A stretch of 64,000 bases of DNA from Levilactobacillus cerevisiae (GCF_003946245.1 NZ_RHNN01000010.1:1-64000); one strand, 5' to 3'. Numbered from the stretch's first letter, positions 1 to 7,967 are shown. Program-made: numbers and translations. Notes: generated from the sequence alone by a model not told the origin.

Positions 1-10
1 GAGACCAAAA

Positions 11-60
11 AAGCTAGAAAACCTCAGAGCCACAAAGGGCTGGTTGAGACTTTCTAGCTT
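11..60 (+). other. Long imperfect hairpin upstream of the first gene
   Basis: Ten bases at 11-20 (AAGCTAGAAA) are the exact reverse complement of 51-60 (TTTCTAGCTT). Inside, CTCA pairs with TGAG and AGCC with GGCT, so the whole segment folds into one long interrupted stem. There is no T-run after it, so it is not an ordinary terminator for the plus strand. It could be a leader structure for the following gene or the end of a dispersed repeat. Confidence 0.5.
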
Positions 61-97
61 ACGGTGAATAATCCAGGATAAACGATGCATAGTTATT

Positions 98-1063
98 GTG
101 GCCGCCTCGCTACTGACACCCGGAATCGTAGCCAGCGCCCATAGCAGCAGTAATTCTGGCTACCTTTTTAAAAATAAGGCTACCAAAATGTACAGTTATC
201 CGCGGAAATTACATGCGCACGCAAAGTATTTGGGCCGGGTGGGGACAACGAAAACGGTTTACTTTGCAGTAGGGTCTGTTCACGCTAAGGGGATTAATTA
301 TGTTAAGTTGGCCTGGCCGGTAACAGAACGTCTCGACGGCAGTCAGGTTCTTTATAGCATTCCAAGTGGTTATGTTCGGCGTTCATCTGTTAAACGTGTT
401 AAATTACTGTTAACTCAAGCTAAGTCGGCACCCAAACCATACTGGCTGAAAACTACGGCTTACAACTTTTGGGCTCATCCGTATGGTACGGTTCAGCATA
501 ACCTAGAAATTCGCGCGAGTGCTGAGCAATCTGCAAAAACGCTTTACGTTGTCGGTCAAGCAAAGACGTGGGAGAAGCGGACTTATCTTAAGGTGCAGAC
601 CAAAGCGGGAAAACAACTGGGATGGATTAATCGTCAGGCGCTGGGAGCTGGACCGTATCAGGATCCGACGCGTTATTTAACTCGTGGGACGTCCCTAACG
701 AAAACAACCTGGGTTAACCCACAAGACTCACGGGTGAAGGTGACCAGTTTAGTCACTAAACATGAATTGAAGAAATTGATTATTCAGAATTCTGATGGCA
801 CGGCGATCGTCGTCCTATGGAATGGTGGACCTAATACGTATTTTCAAATGGAGAGCAACCATGTCCGCACTAAGCAAAGAGAATTCAATTCGTACGTTCA
901 GAGTAAGAATCTTGATAACATGAACTTTGACAGTCAAGCGGGACAGATTAGATTGTGGATGATAACGCCGGACAAAAATCCTGATGTCACTTACTTGGTG
1001 AATGTAGACTTAGCAGGAGACTTTTCGTCAGTTGAGAAGGTCAAGACTCTGTTCTATGTTTGA
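98..1063 (+). CDS. Secreted SH3-like surface protein, 5' end apparently disrupted
   Basis: The 321-residue product starts with a hydrophobic stretch ending in a signal-peptidase-like ASAHS site and continues with Tyr/Lys/Trp-rich SH3-like segments typical of small lactobacillus wall proteins. No enzyme motif is recognised. The GTG at 98 has no good ribosome-binding site. A good one (AGGA, 75-78) lies just before ATG 85, but that ATG is in another frame and stops quickly. In frame with 98 the sequence reads I-V-I-V upstream of the GTG, as if the n-region of the signal peptide began at 85 and one base has been gained or lost. The gene may therefore be frameshifted or use a poor start. The family is not identified; surface exposure is inferred. 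Confidence 0.55.
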   Translation: MAASLLTPGIVASAHSSSNSGYLFKNKATKMYSYPRKLHAHAKYLGRVGTTKTVYFAVGSVHAKGINYVKLAWPVTERLDGSQVLYSIPSGYVRRSSVKRVKLLLTQAKSAPKPYWLKTTAYNFWAHPYGTVQHNLEIRASAEQSAKTLYVVGQAKTWEKRTYLKVQTKAGKQLGWINRQALGAGPYQDPTRYLTRGTSLTKTTWVNPQDSRVKVTSLVTKHELKKLIIQNSDGTAIVVLWNGGPNTYFQMESNHVRTKQREFNSYVQSKNLDNMNFDSQAGQIRLWMITPDKNPDVTYLVNVDLAGDFSSVEKVKTLFYV

Positions 1064-1090
1064 GTGAAGTAGCGGCAACGGGGATGGAAG

Positions 1091-1447
1091 GTGGGGACTT
1101 TATTGAAAACTGGTAGGAAAAAGCTTTGGCGACGGGTTCTGCTGATCATTGGAATGGCAGTTGTGATAATGCCTGCCTTGTTCGTACCATATACGCCGAG
1201 GAATGCTGTGCGACTGTGTATATTGGAAAATGGACATCCGGTTAGCGCGGTATTTGCATTTCCTATGAAAATGACTAGGGAAGATAGCGCCGGCTATTCC
1301 GGGGGACATGTCCTGGCTTACTATCACATATTGATTCCCTTTAATATAAGTTTGGGTGGCATGCAAGCACATACCTTGGGAGTCCACAAACTGGACAAGG
1401 GTGATAAAACCTACACAGCTTTTCCAGCAGCCGATGTTGGGCCTTAA
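1091..1447 (+). CDS. Small membrane-anchored protein of unknown function
   Basis: 118 residues. A basic start (KTGRKKLWRR) is followed by one hydrophobic helix at about residues 15-33, then an extracellular-looking domain with conserved Gly and Tyr but no motif I recognise. The start is uncertain: GTG 1091 follows GGAAG closely, and TTG 1103 in the same frame is better spaced. The gene follows the surface protein by about 30 bases and could be co-transcribed with it. Function unknown. Confidence 0.5.
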   Translation: MGTLLKTGRKKLWRRVLLIIGMAVVIMPALFVPYTPRNAVRLCILENGHPVSAVFAFPMKMTREDSAGYSGGHVLAYYHILIPFNISLGGMQAHTLGVHKLDKGDKTYTAFPAADVGP

Positions 1448-1522
1448 CTCTTAGGCAGGCATCCGCAGACAACTAGCAAAAGCATGGAGTAGCGTCATGC
1501 AGGCGAAGAAGGGGAATGCATG

Positions 1523-1885
1523 ATGAACAGAAAAAGAACTAGCAATAAATGGCTCAACCTAATCTTGGGTATTGTGGTATTGGTTCTAGCGCTAGGCCAT
1601 GGGTTAGAAATCTTGGCGAGTAACGCTGGGGCGGGGGCGGAACCTTGGGGAATACGCTGGACAGTTGTGAACATCGGGATGTGGGTAGACCTCCTTTGGG
1701 GTATCTTGATTTTCGTAAAGCACATACCCAACTGGATGCTACTGGTTGTGAGTGTGATAGGATTATCCTTTTTCCTTTATTTCAATTACTATGTTCAATA
1801 TTTCTTCTGGTTTCGAGTCTTAGTGTTCACAATCGTTTGTGGCTATTTTGTATACGGGACCTACAGAGATTACCGAGAAAGGTAG
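1523..1885 (+). CDS. Four-helix small membrane protein (tandem paralogue 1)
   Basis: 120 residues with about four hydrophobic helices and a charged C-terminus ending YRDYRER. ATG 1520 and ATG 1523 are adjacent; 1523 is preferred because it matches the start of the downstream copy (MNRKR) and is better spaced from AAGGGG at 1509-1514. The downstream copy shares the order of conserved segments, including a PWxIxWxxVNIxMWV block and a VPNW/IPNW loop. No known family is recognised. It resembles small transporter-like or stress membrane proteins only in general shape. Confidence 0.7.
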   Translation: MNRKRTSNKWLNLILGIVVLVLALGHGLEILASNAGAGAEPWGIRWTVVNIGMWVDLLWGILIFVKHIPNWMLLVVSVIGLSFFLYFNYYVQYFFWFRVLVFTIVCGYFVYGTYRDYRER

Positions 1886-1919
1886 TCAAGTGGTGGCTTA
1901 TCGGTAAAAGGAGCTAAAC

Positions 1920-2294
1920 ATGAACAGAAAAAGAAAAATCCCAACCTGACTAAATATCATCATAGCCGTTTTAGTGTTGTTCATTGCACTGGTAAATGGG
2001 ATAAGCATTTTGGAAGGCAATGAAGGAATGGGACCAGGACCATGGAAAATAGGCTGGATATTTGTCAACATTCAGATGTGGGTTAACTTGTTTTGGGGTG
2101 TAGCTATCTTGATTAAGCGCGTGCCAAACTGGTTCCTGTTTGTCGTAGGGGTAATGGGGACGGTCTTGTTTGGCTACCTTAACGTTTACGTGCAAGATTT
2201 TTTCTGGATTCAAGATTTAATCTTAAGCCTGTCTTGTCTGTTCTTCGCGTATGAAGCTTATCGGGATTACAGAGCTAAGGCGGCTAAAAGCTGA
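1920..2294 (+). pseudogene. Paralogue 2 of the small membrane protein, interrupted by an in-frame TGA
   Basis: A good ribosome-binding site (AAAGGAG) precedes ATG 1920, and the frame reads MNRKRKIPT, then TGA at 1947-1949, then LNIIIAVLVL and on to residue-for-residue similarity with paralogue 1. The aligned residue in paralogue 1 is Trp (TGG), so a single G-to-A change explains the stop. Everything downstream is open to 2294. Either this is a recent nonsense mutation, or a shortened 106-residue protein begins at GTG 1974 or TTG 1977 without the first basic residues. No other damage is visible, which argues that the mutation is young. Confidence 0.75.
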
Positions 2295-2334
2295 GGAGAG
2301 TTTGGAGAATTCTAAGGGTTAAGGTAGAATGGGA

Positions 2335-2370
2335 TGCTAATTGCCAGTTTGTGGCAGTTAGCATTTTTTT
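2335..2370 (+). terminator. Intrinsic terminator after the small membrane protein pair
   Basis: TGCTAATTGCCA pairs with TGGCAGTTAGCA around a 5-base loop, followed by seven T. Confidence 0.9.
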
Positions 2371-2406
2371 CTTCGGCAGGATACGTGCAAACATTGCCAC
2401 GCCACC

Positions 2407-2450
2407 AAAAAAGGTGCTTAATCCCCAAAATCACGGGACTAAGCACCTTT
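2407..2450 (-). terminator. Intrinsic terminator of the gtrA-like gene
   Basis: AGGTGCTTA and TAAGCACCT form a 9-bp stem; read on the minus strand it ends in a run of six T. It lies just past the stop at 2468. Confidence 0.85.
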
Positions 2451-2467
2451 GCTATCGCCAATTAAAG

Positions 2468-3007
2468 TTAATCTGCCGGAGCAGGTTGGTTCTTGAAGAC
2501 GAGCTTCTTAGATAGGAAGAAATTCAAAACTAAGGCAATGGCGTGGCCGATGACCTTGGTCATCGTACCGTTCGCGTTGAGCCAGGAGATCCCCATGAAG
2601 AGGATGACGGTTTCCAACAGGAACGTGGCGACCCGGGTCATGTAGAAGGTCCCCATTTCGCGCATTGGTTTGTCAGACTTGTGCTTGAAGACAAACGTCC
2701 GGTCCAACCAGAAGGAGCATTGGACACTGATCAGCCAGTCGATGAAGTTGGCTAACTGGTAGCCGATGCCCATCGTGTGGTAGAACAGGTAGAACAACGT
2801 GATGTTGATAACAACTGAGATGGCCCCAAACAACAGGTAACGAGCGGCTTGGCCTTGAACCTTGTCCTCGACTTCTTGTAGCTGAGCAGCGTATTCGTTT
2901 TCCGTTTCGGTTAACTCAGCTTTGTACTCTTCTTGCGAGGCCGGGTAGTGATCGTGACGTAAGGGTTGACTTTCCATAGATTCCGGAACCTTTCTGTGAC
3001 GTTTCAC
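2468..3007 (-). CDS. GtrA-family membrane protein
   Basis: 179 residues. After a charged, Glu-rich and probably coiled N-terminal 50 residues comes a four-helix GtrA-type domain, with the typical features RYLLFGA near residue 56, a SFWLDRTFVF segment after helix two, and a final NFFLSKKLVFK. GtrA proteins are small membrane proteins that move undecaprenyl-linked sugars or assist cell-envelope glycosylation. The N-terminal extension is longer than in most family members. The gene stands alone, with its own promoter at 3087-3114 and terminator. Its partner glycosyltransferase is not beside it; the GT8 enzyme at 34.5 kb is far away. Confidence 0.8.
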   Translation of the reverse strand: MKRHRKVPESMESQPLRHDHYPASQEEYKAELTETENEYAAQLQEVEDKVQGQAARYLLFGAISVVINITLFYLFYHTMGIGYQLANFIDWLISVQCSFWLDRTFVFKHKSDKPMREMGTFYMTRVATFLLETVILFMGISWLNANGTMTKVIGHAIALVLNFFLSKKLVFKNQPAPAD

Positions 3008-3086
3008 TTAGCTGGGTGAAACCGCTATGAAAAGTCCCCGGGCCCCACCTGAGTTATGAAAACGTGTAATTGTAGTTACTAGCTTA

Positions 3087-3114
3087 ATTATACCGTATTT
3101 AGCTGGCACTGCAA
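3087..3114 (-). promoter_or_regulatory. Sigma-70-type promoter for the gtrA-like gene
   Basis: On the minus strand TTGCAG (3114-3109) and a perfect TATAAT (3092-3087) are separated by 16 bases, about 80 bases upstream of the start. Confidence 0.65.
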
Positions 3115-3141
3115 TGGGAACACCCTATGAAATCAAATTGG

Positions 3142-4788
3142 CTAATCAGTGACGTAGGCGTGCTGGTAATCCGGGCTGCCATTGAATTTGTTATAAACGA
3201 CCCCTTTGACCTTGGGGTTGACCAGCGTGTTGGTTCGCGCCTCGTACAGGGGAGTGACGGCTTGGTCGGTCAATGCCGTTTTGGCGGCCGTCAACAGGTC
3301 TTGGTACCGCGCGGTTGGGCGTAACGCGTCTTTGCCCTCAGACTTGGCCAGCGCCTGATCGTAGGTCTTACTGTCATAGTGCCCCATGTTGGAGTTGTTG
3401 GTCGACGCCAGAATTTGCAGGGACTGAATCGGGTCGGCGTTGTCCATGCTCCAGCCGGTCAGGTTGAGCTCGAAGTTTCCCTTGGAAACGTTGCTCAGCA
3501 TGGAAGGAAATGGCATTGCGGAAACGTTGACCTTGAGCCCTAATTTGCTGGAAACGGTACTCTGGATGAACTCCGCGACGTTCTTGGTGGTATCGTCGTC
3601 GCCACAGGTAATGGTGACGCTCAACTGCTTCTTGCCTAACTGTTTCAGGGCCTTTTGGTAAGTCTGCTTGGCCAGCGTCGGGTTGTAGTCGGCGGTATTC
3701 TTGACGTAGGCGTCGGTCGTGAAGTCCTTGCCCGTCTTGGCATTGGTCATCATGTGATGAATGGCAAATGTCTTGGCTGGCTGGGAGCCGTTCTTCAGGA
3801 CGTGGTCGGCCAACTGTTGCCGGTTGATGGCCAAAGAAATAGCCAGACGTAGGTTCTTATTGGCAGCGATTTTATTATCCTCGTTATATTGAATGAAGCC
3901 AATCCGGCCAGCGGCTAACGACTTTAAGTTCGGGTTGTTTTTATTCTGGGTGGTCTGTTCGCCATCCAGGGTGACCGCATCTAGTCGCTTGGACTGGTAC
4001 AAGTTGTACGCCGTCGAGCTGGTCTTGATGACCTGGTACTTGATACTGCTCAGCTTAACGGACTTCGCGTCGACGTAGGTCGGGTTCTTCTTTAACGTCC
4101 AGCTGTCACTGGTCCCGTTCCAGTTCTTCAGAACGAACGGCCCGTTGTAAACGGTGGTTGCGGCGGACGACCCATATTTTCTGCCGTATTGCTTAACGGC
4201 GCGCTGGTTCAACGGGTAGTAGGTGGTGCTGGCCAGCATTTGCTTGAAGTAAGCGGCGGGTTGGCTCAGCGTGATCTTCAGCTGATACTTGCCCACGGCG
4301 GTGACGCCCAGTGTGGCTGGCGACTTCTTCCCAGCAGCGATGGCACTGGCATTTTTGATATTCGCAAATTGATAGGTGAACTCCGACTTGGACTTCGGGT
4401 TCAGCGTGCGTTTCCAGGAGTAAACGAAGTCCTGAGCCGTGACCGGATCACCGTTGCTCCACTTGGCGTTGTGCCGCAGGTTGATGGTGTAGTGGTGGCC
4501 GCTATCGGTAACGGTGGTCTTGGTGGCCAGCGCATTTTGCGCCTGACTGTCGGCGTTCAGCCGGTAAAGGCCTTCACCCACTTGACTCAGAGTGTTGCCG
4601 GAGACGCTGTCGGTAATCTTGGCGACGTCGAGACTGGAAATCGTGGCCGTTTCGTACAGGTTCAGGTGTTGAGCCACGGCCTTTTTAGTTGATTGTGAGT
4701 GGCCGGTGATTGCGAAGATCCCGGCACCGATTAGAATAATCCCGCCGCAAAGGGCGAGTGCTTTCTTGTGTTGTGTTAAGCGCATCAT
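3142..4788 (-). CDS. Oligopeptide-type ABC transporter substrate-binding protein
   Basis: 548 residues of the OppA/SBP_bac_5 family, with the family block around residue 100 (NLRHNAKWSNGDPVTAQDFVYSW) and a full-length periplasmic-type fold. It would capture peptides or amino-acid derivatives for an Opp-type importer. The N-terminus has a basic start and one hydrophobic helix. The only early Cys (residue 14) sits too close to the start, and in too poor a context, for a lipobox, so anchoring by the helix is more likely than by lipid. No permease or ATPase genes are adjacent, so it must share a transporter elsewhere. A T-box leader controls it (4886-5180), and GGAGG sits 6 bases before the start. 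Confidence 0.9.
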   Translation of the reverse strand: MMRLTQHKKALALCGGIILIGAGIFAITGHSQSTKKAVAQHLNLYETATISSLDVAKITDSVSGNTLSQVGEGLYRLNADSQAQNALATKTTVTDSGHHYTINLRHNAKWSNGDPVTAQDFVYSWKRTLNPKSKSEFTYQFANIKNASAIAAGKKSPATLGVTAVGKYQLKITLSQPAAYFKQMLASTTYYPLNQRAVKQYGRKYGSSAATTVYNGPFVLKNWNGTSDSWTLKKNPTYVDAKSVKLSSIKYQVIKTSSTAYNLYQSKRLDAVTLDGEQTTQNKNNPNLKSLAAGRIGFIQYNEDNKIAANKNLRLAISLAINRQQLADHVLKNGSQPAKTFAIHHMMTNAKTGKDFTTDAYVKNTADYNPTLAKQTYQKALKQLGKKQLSVTITCGDDDTTKNVAEFIQSTVSSKLGLKVNVSAMPFPSMLSNVSKGNFELNLTGWSMDNADPIQSLQILASTNNSNMGHYDSKTYDQALAKSEGKDALRPTARYQDLLTAAKTALTDQAVTPLYEARTNTLVNPKVKGVVYNKFNGSPDYQHAYVTD

Positions 4789-4885
4789 TTTTTCCTCCAG
4801 ATAGATTGAATTTGTCGGTTAGAAAGAATAATGAGCTTTGCCATCGGTTAGTCATAAGTGAATCCCCCTCGAAAAAAATGTAGAC

Positions 4886-5180
4886 AAAAAACCGTCCTCA
4901 ACAGCCAATGTGTTAAGGACGGTTTTAACCGCGGTGCCACCTTAATTAGACGGGTCCCCGAAAAAGAGACCGCGCCCCTCTCCACAGGAAACTAGCATTT
5001 CCCTGACAACTGACGTATGTCGCACGTCTTCCCGTACTGCAAATTGGTTCGGGGAAGCCCTCGGTGGTCCATTTAACTACCTGCGTTCGGCCGTACTCTC
5101 AGCAACGACGGCTCTCTTAACGTGCACGATAATCTTGATCTCCACCTCAATGGTTTGTTTCGGACGATTTATTGAATTGA
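4886..5180 (-). promoter_or_regulatory. T-box leader with antiterminator and terminator, specifier read as TGG
   Basis: The minus strand carries the T-box core GGTGGCACCGCG (complement of 4929-4942) followed by a strong terminator (4886-4926, stem AAACCGTCCTT with AGGACGGTTTTTT). Stem I appears bounded by GGTGG (about 5140) and CCACC (5063-5067), with AGAGAG and GTTGCTGAGAG motifs inside. The triplet before ACCACC is TGG (5071-5069), which would pair with tRNA-Trp. The T-box class is certain from the core; the Trp reading is my inference, since it depends on hand folding. Uncharged tRNA would allow read-through into the binding-protein gene. Confidence 0.9.
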
Positions 5181-5184
5181 GGCT

Positions 5185-5213
5185 AGTGTACCCCTGGAAA
5201 AAGCGGGTGTCAA
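5185..5213 (-). promoter_or_regulatory. Promoter of the T-box transcript
   Basis: Minus strand: a perfect TTGACA (5213-5208), a 17-base spacer, and TACACT (5190-5185). The leader starts a few bases later. Confidence 0.8.
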
Positions 5214-5393
5214 CTGGAAATTTTTGAAAAGGGTATCGTAGATGGAGGGCAAGAGTAGGGGTAATTGCATTTAGCAATTAAGGTAATACTATTTATATTA
5301 AATGTACTTTACTATAGTCAATGGGTGTGTTATTGTTTTTTTAAGAGCGATGGAGAGAGCATCTTCATTATTTTATTTTAGGGGCACTGGGGG

Positions 5394-5687
5394 ATGGAAA
5401 TATTGAATGATAGATTGGCTGCAAGCCGGCTAAATATGATATTTCGTTACTATTTAGGAAGAAGGAACGTCAGTAGATTTTCGTCTATAGAAGGCGACGT
5501 TTACGCTCATCTACGTGTGTCTGAACTTGAAGGCCTGTGCCATTGCTTTAATGTTTTGGGAAGGCATGGGGCAAAATTTGGGACTACGGATATACTAGAT
5601 TCTAAAGGGAAAATAAGTCATATTCAGGTGCACATTAACTTAAAAGAAAGTGAAAATTTGCGGGAATGGTTAGCGGGTAGATTTTAA
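5394..5687 (+). CDS. Small protein of unknown function, first of a coupled pair
   Basis: 97 residues with no recognised domain, signal peptide or membrane helix. GGGG lies 1-5 bases before ATG 5394, which is tight. The next gene overlaps it by one base (TAATG), so the two are translationally coupled. The second half aligns by eye with the following protein: V-S/T-E-L, then L..LG...A.F, then a beta-like segment ending SENL. This suggests a diverged tandem duplication. Codon use is more AT-rich than in the flanking genes, compatible with transfer. An immunity or accessory role is possible but nothing shows it. Confidence 0.55.
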   Translation: MEILNDRLAASRLNMIFRYYLGRRNVSRFSSIEGDVYAHLRVSELEGLCHCFNVLGRHGAKFGTTDILDSKGKISHIQVHINLKESENLREWLAGRF

Positions 5688-5938
5688 TGGAAATGTTACT
5701 TATCTTTTTTAAAATGATTATTCAAAATAAGTCACTTATCCAAACTGATGAGCGCATCTCCGTTATCAATATCGGACTTCCAGTTACTGAACTGCCGCAG
5801 TTGAGTGCTATATTAACGATGCTGGGCACATGCCAAGCGGTGTTTTCTTTGACTACTGATAATGATACGATTCTTCTAAGTGTCAAGGCTTCCGAAAATT
5901 TAAACATTGATAGTAAAGTGAAGCAAGGTCTCGAATGA
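5687..5938 (+). CDS. Small protein of unknown function, second of a coupled pair
   Basis: 83 residues. The start ATG shares its A with the stop codon of the preceding gene. A short hydrophobic N-terminus (MEMLLIFFKMII) is followed by a soluble domain resembling the C-terminal half of the upstream protein (VTELPQL..., LG...AVFS, SENL). No known family is recognised. A strong terminator follows at about 6000, so the pair is a complete two-gene transcript. Confidence 0.5.
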   Translation: MEMLLIFFKMIIQNKSLIQTDERISVINIGLPVTELPQLSAILTMLGTCQAVFSLTTDNDTILLSVKASENLNIDSKVKQGLE

Positions 5939-5995
5939 GTTTAAAATCTGAAGATACCTGAAGTCCGGATTGTTCAGCAACACAGTTTGCTAACG

Positions 5996-6046
5996 AAAAG
6001 GGGAGAGGTCTGAATCGACTTTAGTCGATTTAGACCTCTCCCTTTT
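5996..6046 (+). terminator. Strong, probably bidirectional terminator
   Basis: GGGAGAGGTCT pairs with AGACCTCTCCC, with an inner AATCGAC/GTCGATT stem, then TTTT. AAAAG precedes it, so it could also act on the minus strand. Confidence 0.9.
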
Positions 6047-6257
6047 GAGTCGCATGCTATTACTGAAAATTTAGATATAAAGGGATTGCTTCGACTGAAA
6101 TAAATAACTATTAATCTATAACAATTCCATTCGTGAGTAGCTGGGTGGTAGTTTTCCAAGCCATATATAATTGCTATTAACGAGCTTGTGCTGGTAATTA
6201 ATTATGAAGCAAATGTTGCTGCTAATCACAAGTTAATATTGATAATCAACAATCCAA

Positions 6258-6620
6258 TCACTGTTTAGTCACTAACGCATAACTACTATCCAGTAACAGG
6301 AAAAGTCCCGCCGCATCCGCCTGTCGATCCAGGACAATTGTCAGCCAGTGTTCCTTGTTCATGTGGTAGGCGGGCAGGTATCCTGGCTTGGCCCGCAGAA
6401 TGCTACCGAGTTCAGGATCGACCTTGATGTCGAGAATATCGATTTCGTCGGTACCCGGGAGGCCCAGCTTGGCTTGTGGCACGTTCATCACGGCCCCGAA
6501 CCACTTGCCCTGGCGGTTCTTGAGCACGGCGTAATTAGGGTACGACTTGAAGAGATATTCCGGGGTGATGCCGTACGTGTCTTCTGCGTAGGTGAAAATA
6601 GCTTGGCGAGTGACCATCAT
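6258..6620 (-). CDS. MmcQ/YjbR family protein
   Basis: About 121 residues of the MmcQ/YjbR fold, with the hallmark KWFGAVMNVPQAKLGL segment and a following DILDIKVDPEL strand. The family adopts a double-wing DNA-binding-like fold, but its biochemical role is not settled. A longer reading from GTG 6644 exists. ATG 6620 (or the adjacent 6617) is preferred because AAAGG sits 7 bases before it. The gene is monocistronic and lies in an AT-rich neighbourhood. Confidence 0.8.
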   Translation of the reverse strand: MMVTRQAIFTYAEDTYGITPEYLFKSYPNYAVLKNRQGKWFGAVMNVPQAKLGLPGTDEIDILDIKVDPELGSILRAKPGYLPAYHMNKEHWLTIVLDRQADAAGLFLLLDSSYALVTKQ

Positions 6621-6683
6621 TTCGCGACCTTTCTGGTTGAACACGGGATAGGTTCATTTTACACCAGTTGACCCCGGACAGCG

Positions 6684-6727
6684 CAACAGCTCCCCAGCAG
6701 GCCAGTGTGGTCGTTGGGGAGCTGTTG
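6684..6727 (-). terminator. Hairpin downstream of the SPFH gene, no T-run
   Basis: CAACAGCTCCCCA and TGGGGAGCTGTTG make a 13-bp perfect stem with an 18-base loop, immediately after the stop at 6738 on the minus strand. It lacks a U-tract, so it may protect the 3' end or terminate weakly. Confidence 0.5.
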
Positions 6728-6737
6728 TCGTGTCAGA

Positions 6738-7580
6738 TTATTTTTTGACTGCGGGTGCTTTGGGTTCCGCTAGTCCGGTCTTCAAGGCCGCGCCAATCGC
6801 CGGGATCTGTCCCAGGTCAGCGACGTGATCACTCGGCACCACCACCACGTTTGCGGGTGAATTGGCGAGGTCACTGAAGGCGGAAATGGATTGGTTCTCG
6901 AAGAACTCATGCGTGGCCGTTCCCAGACTGGAGTTGACCGTGTCAATCCGGTATTTCTCAGCGTCAGCCCGGGTCCGAGTGGCCGTCGCCTGAGCCGTTG
7001 CGGTGGCCATCAAGGCGTCGTTCTTGGCCTTGGTCGTCAGCTCAATGGACTTGGCTTCCCCTTCGGCCTTGGCAATGGTCGCAATCCGTTCCCGGTCGGC
7101 CGTCAACTGCTTGTCCATGGCGGATTGAATGGCCTTAGAAGGCGTCAGTTCGTCGATGTTGGTCCGGTCAACGTTGATGCCATAGGTATCGGTCAAGTCG
7201 CCAATGGCCGTGGCGAGTTCGAGGTTGATTTTTGCTGTGGAACCCAACGCTTGGTTGAGGTCCATCCGGCCAATGATATCGCGCAAGTGACCCCGAACGA
7301 GTTGCGCCATGGATTCCACGGAGTCCGTGTTCTCGTACTGGTACTTCACGGCGTTGGTCACGTGGTAGTTCAGCGTCAGACTGGCTGAGACGTCGGCGTT
7401 ATCCTTGGTAATGACCGAGTAATTGGGCAGCGCCAGTGGCGACATGGCCAGGCTGACGGTCCGAATCTTTTGGATGCCGGGCAGGTAAAAATGCACGCCG
7501 GGTAAGACCGTGTGCTTGTATTTGCCAAGCGTTTCTACTAAACCTTCATTATTTTGACGAACAATTCTAATCCCAAACAT
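6738..7580 (-). CDS. SPFH/Band 7 (slipin-like) protein
   Basis: 280 residues. The SPFH domain occupies about residues 5-180 (NNEGLVETLGKYKHTVLPGVHFYLPG at the start, then the DNADVSASLTLNYHV strand). An Ala/Lys/Glu-rich coiled coil follows at about 165-215. Such proteins oligomerise at membranes as scaffolds. This one has no N-terminal transmembrane helix, so attachment would be peripheral or through a partner. It follows a ribbon-helix-helix protein by 11 bases, and the two form an operon preceded by a tandem operator-like repeat. Confidence 0.85.
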   Translation of the reverse strand: MFGIRIVRQNNEGLVETLGKYKHTVLPGVHFYLPGIQKIRTVSLAMSPLALPNYSVITKDNADVSASLTLNYHVTNAVKYQYENTDSVESMAQLVRGHLRDIIGRMDLNQALGSTAKINLELATAIGDLTDTYGINVDRTNIDELTPSKAIQSAMDKQLTADRERIATIAKAEGEAKSIELTTKAKNDALMATATAQATATRTRADAEKYRIDTVNSSLGTATHEFFENQSISAFSDLANSPANVVVVPSDHVADLGQIPAIGAALKTGLAEPKAPAVKK

Positions 7581-7591
7581 GGCGATTCCCC

Positions 7592-7921
7592 CTAGATTTT
7601 CTTCAATGTTAAAATATTCCCGTGACTCTCGATGACCGTATAGTTTGCGGCTTTATCTGGTTTTTCAGGTGATTCCAGCAGGTAACGGTAGTAGATGCCA
7701 GAGATCAAAACCAAGCCAGATTTGACGTCCAATTCCTTCCCCGAAATGGCCCGACCAATCAGCTGTCGTTGTTCCCAATTGCCCTGTGGTGCCGCGCGCG
7801 CTAGCACCTGAGCGATGTAGGCGTTGATGCTCCGACCATCAGCGTCGGCCGCCGCAGAGACCCGTTTAAAAAGGCTTTCATCCAGCCGTAATAGAAAACG
7901 TTTTTGTGGTTCCTTTGCCAT
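7592..7921 (-). CDS. Ribbon-helix-helix DNA-binding protein, likely autoregulator of the SPFH operon
   Basis: 109 residues. The N-terminal 45 residues fit an Arc/HicB-type ribbon-helix-helix (KRFLLRLDESLFKRV, then DGRSINAYIAQVLARA). The C-terminal half is a small beta-rich domain I do not recognise. It is the first gene of a two-gene operon with the SPFH protein. Just upstream of its ribosome-binding site (GGAGGGAGC) are two copies of ATGATATCAC one helical turn apart, as expected for a cooperatively bound operator, so autoregulation is inferred. It could also be the antitoxin-like half of an unusual pair, but the partner is not toxin-like. Confidence 0.7.
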   Translation of the reverse strand: MAKEPQKRFLLRLDESLFKRVSAAADADGRSINAYIAQVLARAAPQGNWEQRQLIGRAISGKELDVKSGLVLISGIYYRYLLESPEKPDKAANYTVIESHGNILTLKKI

Positions 7922-7946
7922 ATAGCTCCCTCCTGTTGATAGCTTA

Positions 7947-7967
7947 ATGATATCACGATGATATCAC
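7947..7967. promoter_or_regulatory. Tandem operator-like repeat upstream of the RHH-SPFH operon
   Basis: ATGATATCAC occurs at 7947-7956 and again at 7958-7967, an 11-bp period. Each copy contains the palindrome GATATC. On the minus strand the repeats overlap TATCAT, a plausible -10 element. Confidence 0.65.

Noticed and set aside
5077-5277. 66-codon minus-strand reading frame
   Set aside because: It lies within the T-box leader and its promoter; the RNA structure explains the sequence.
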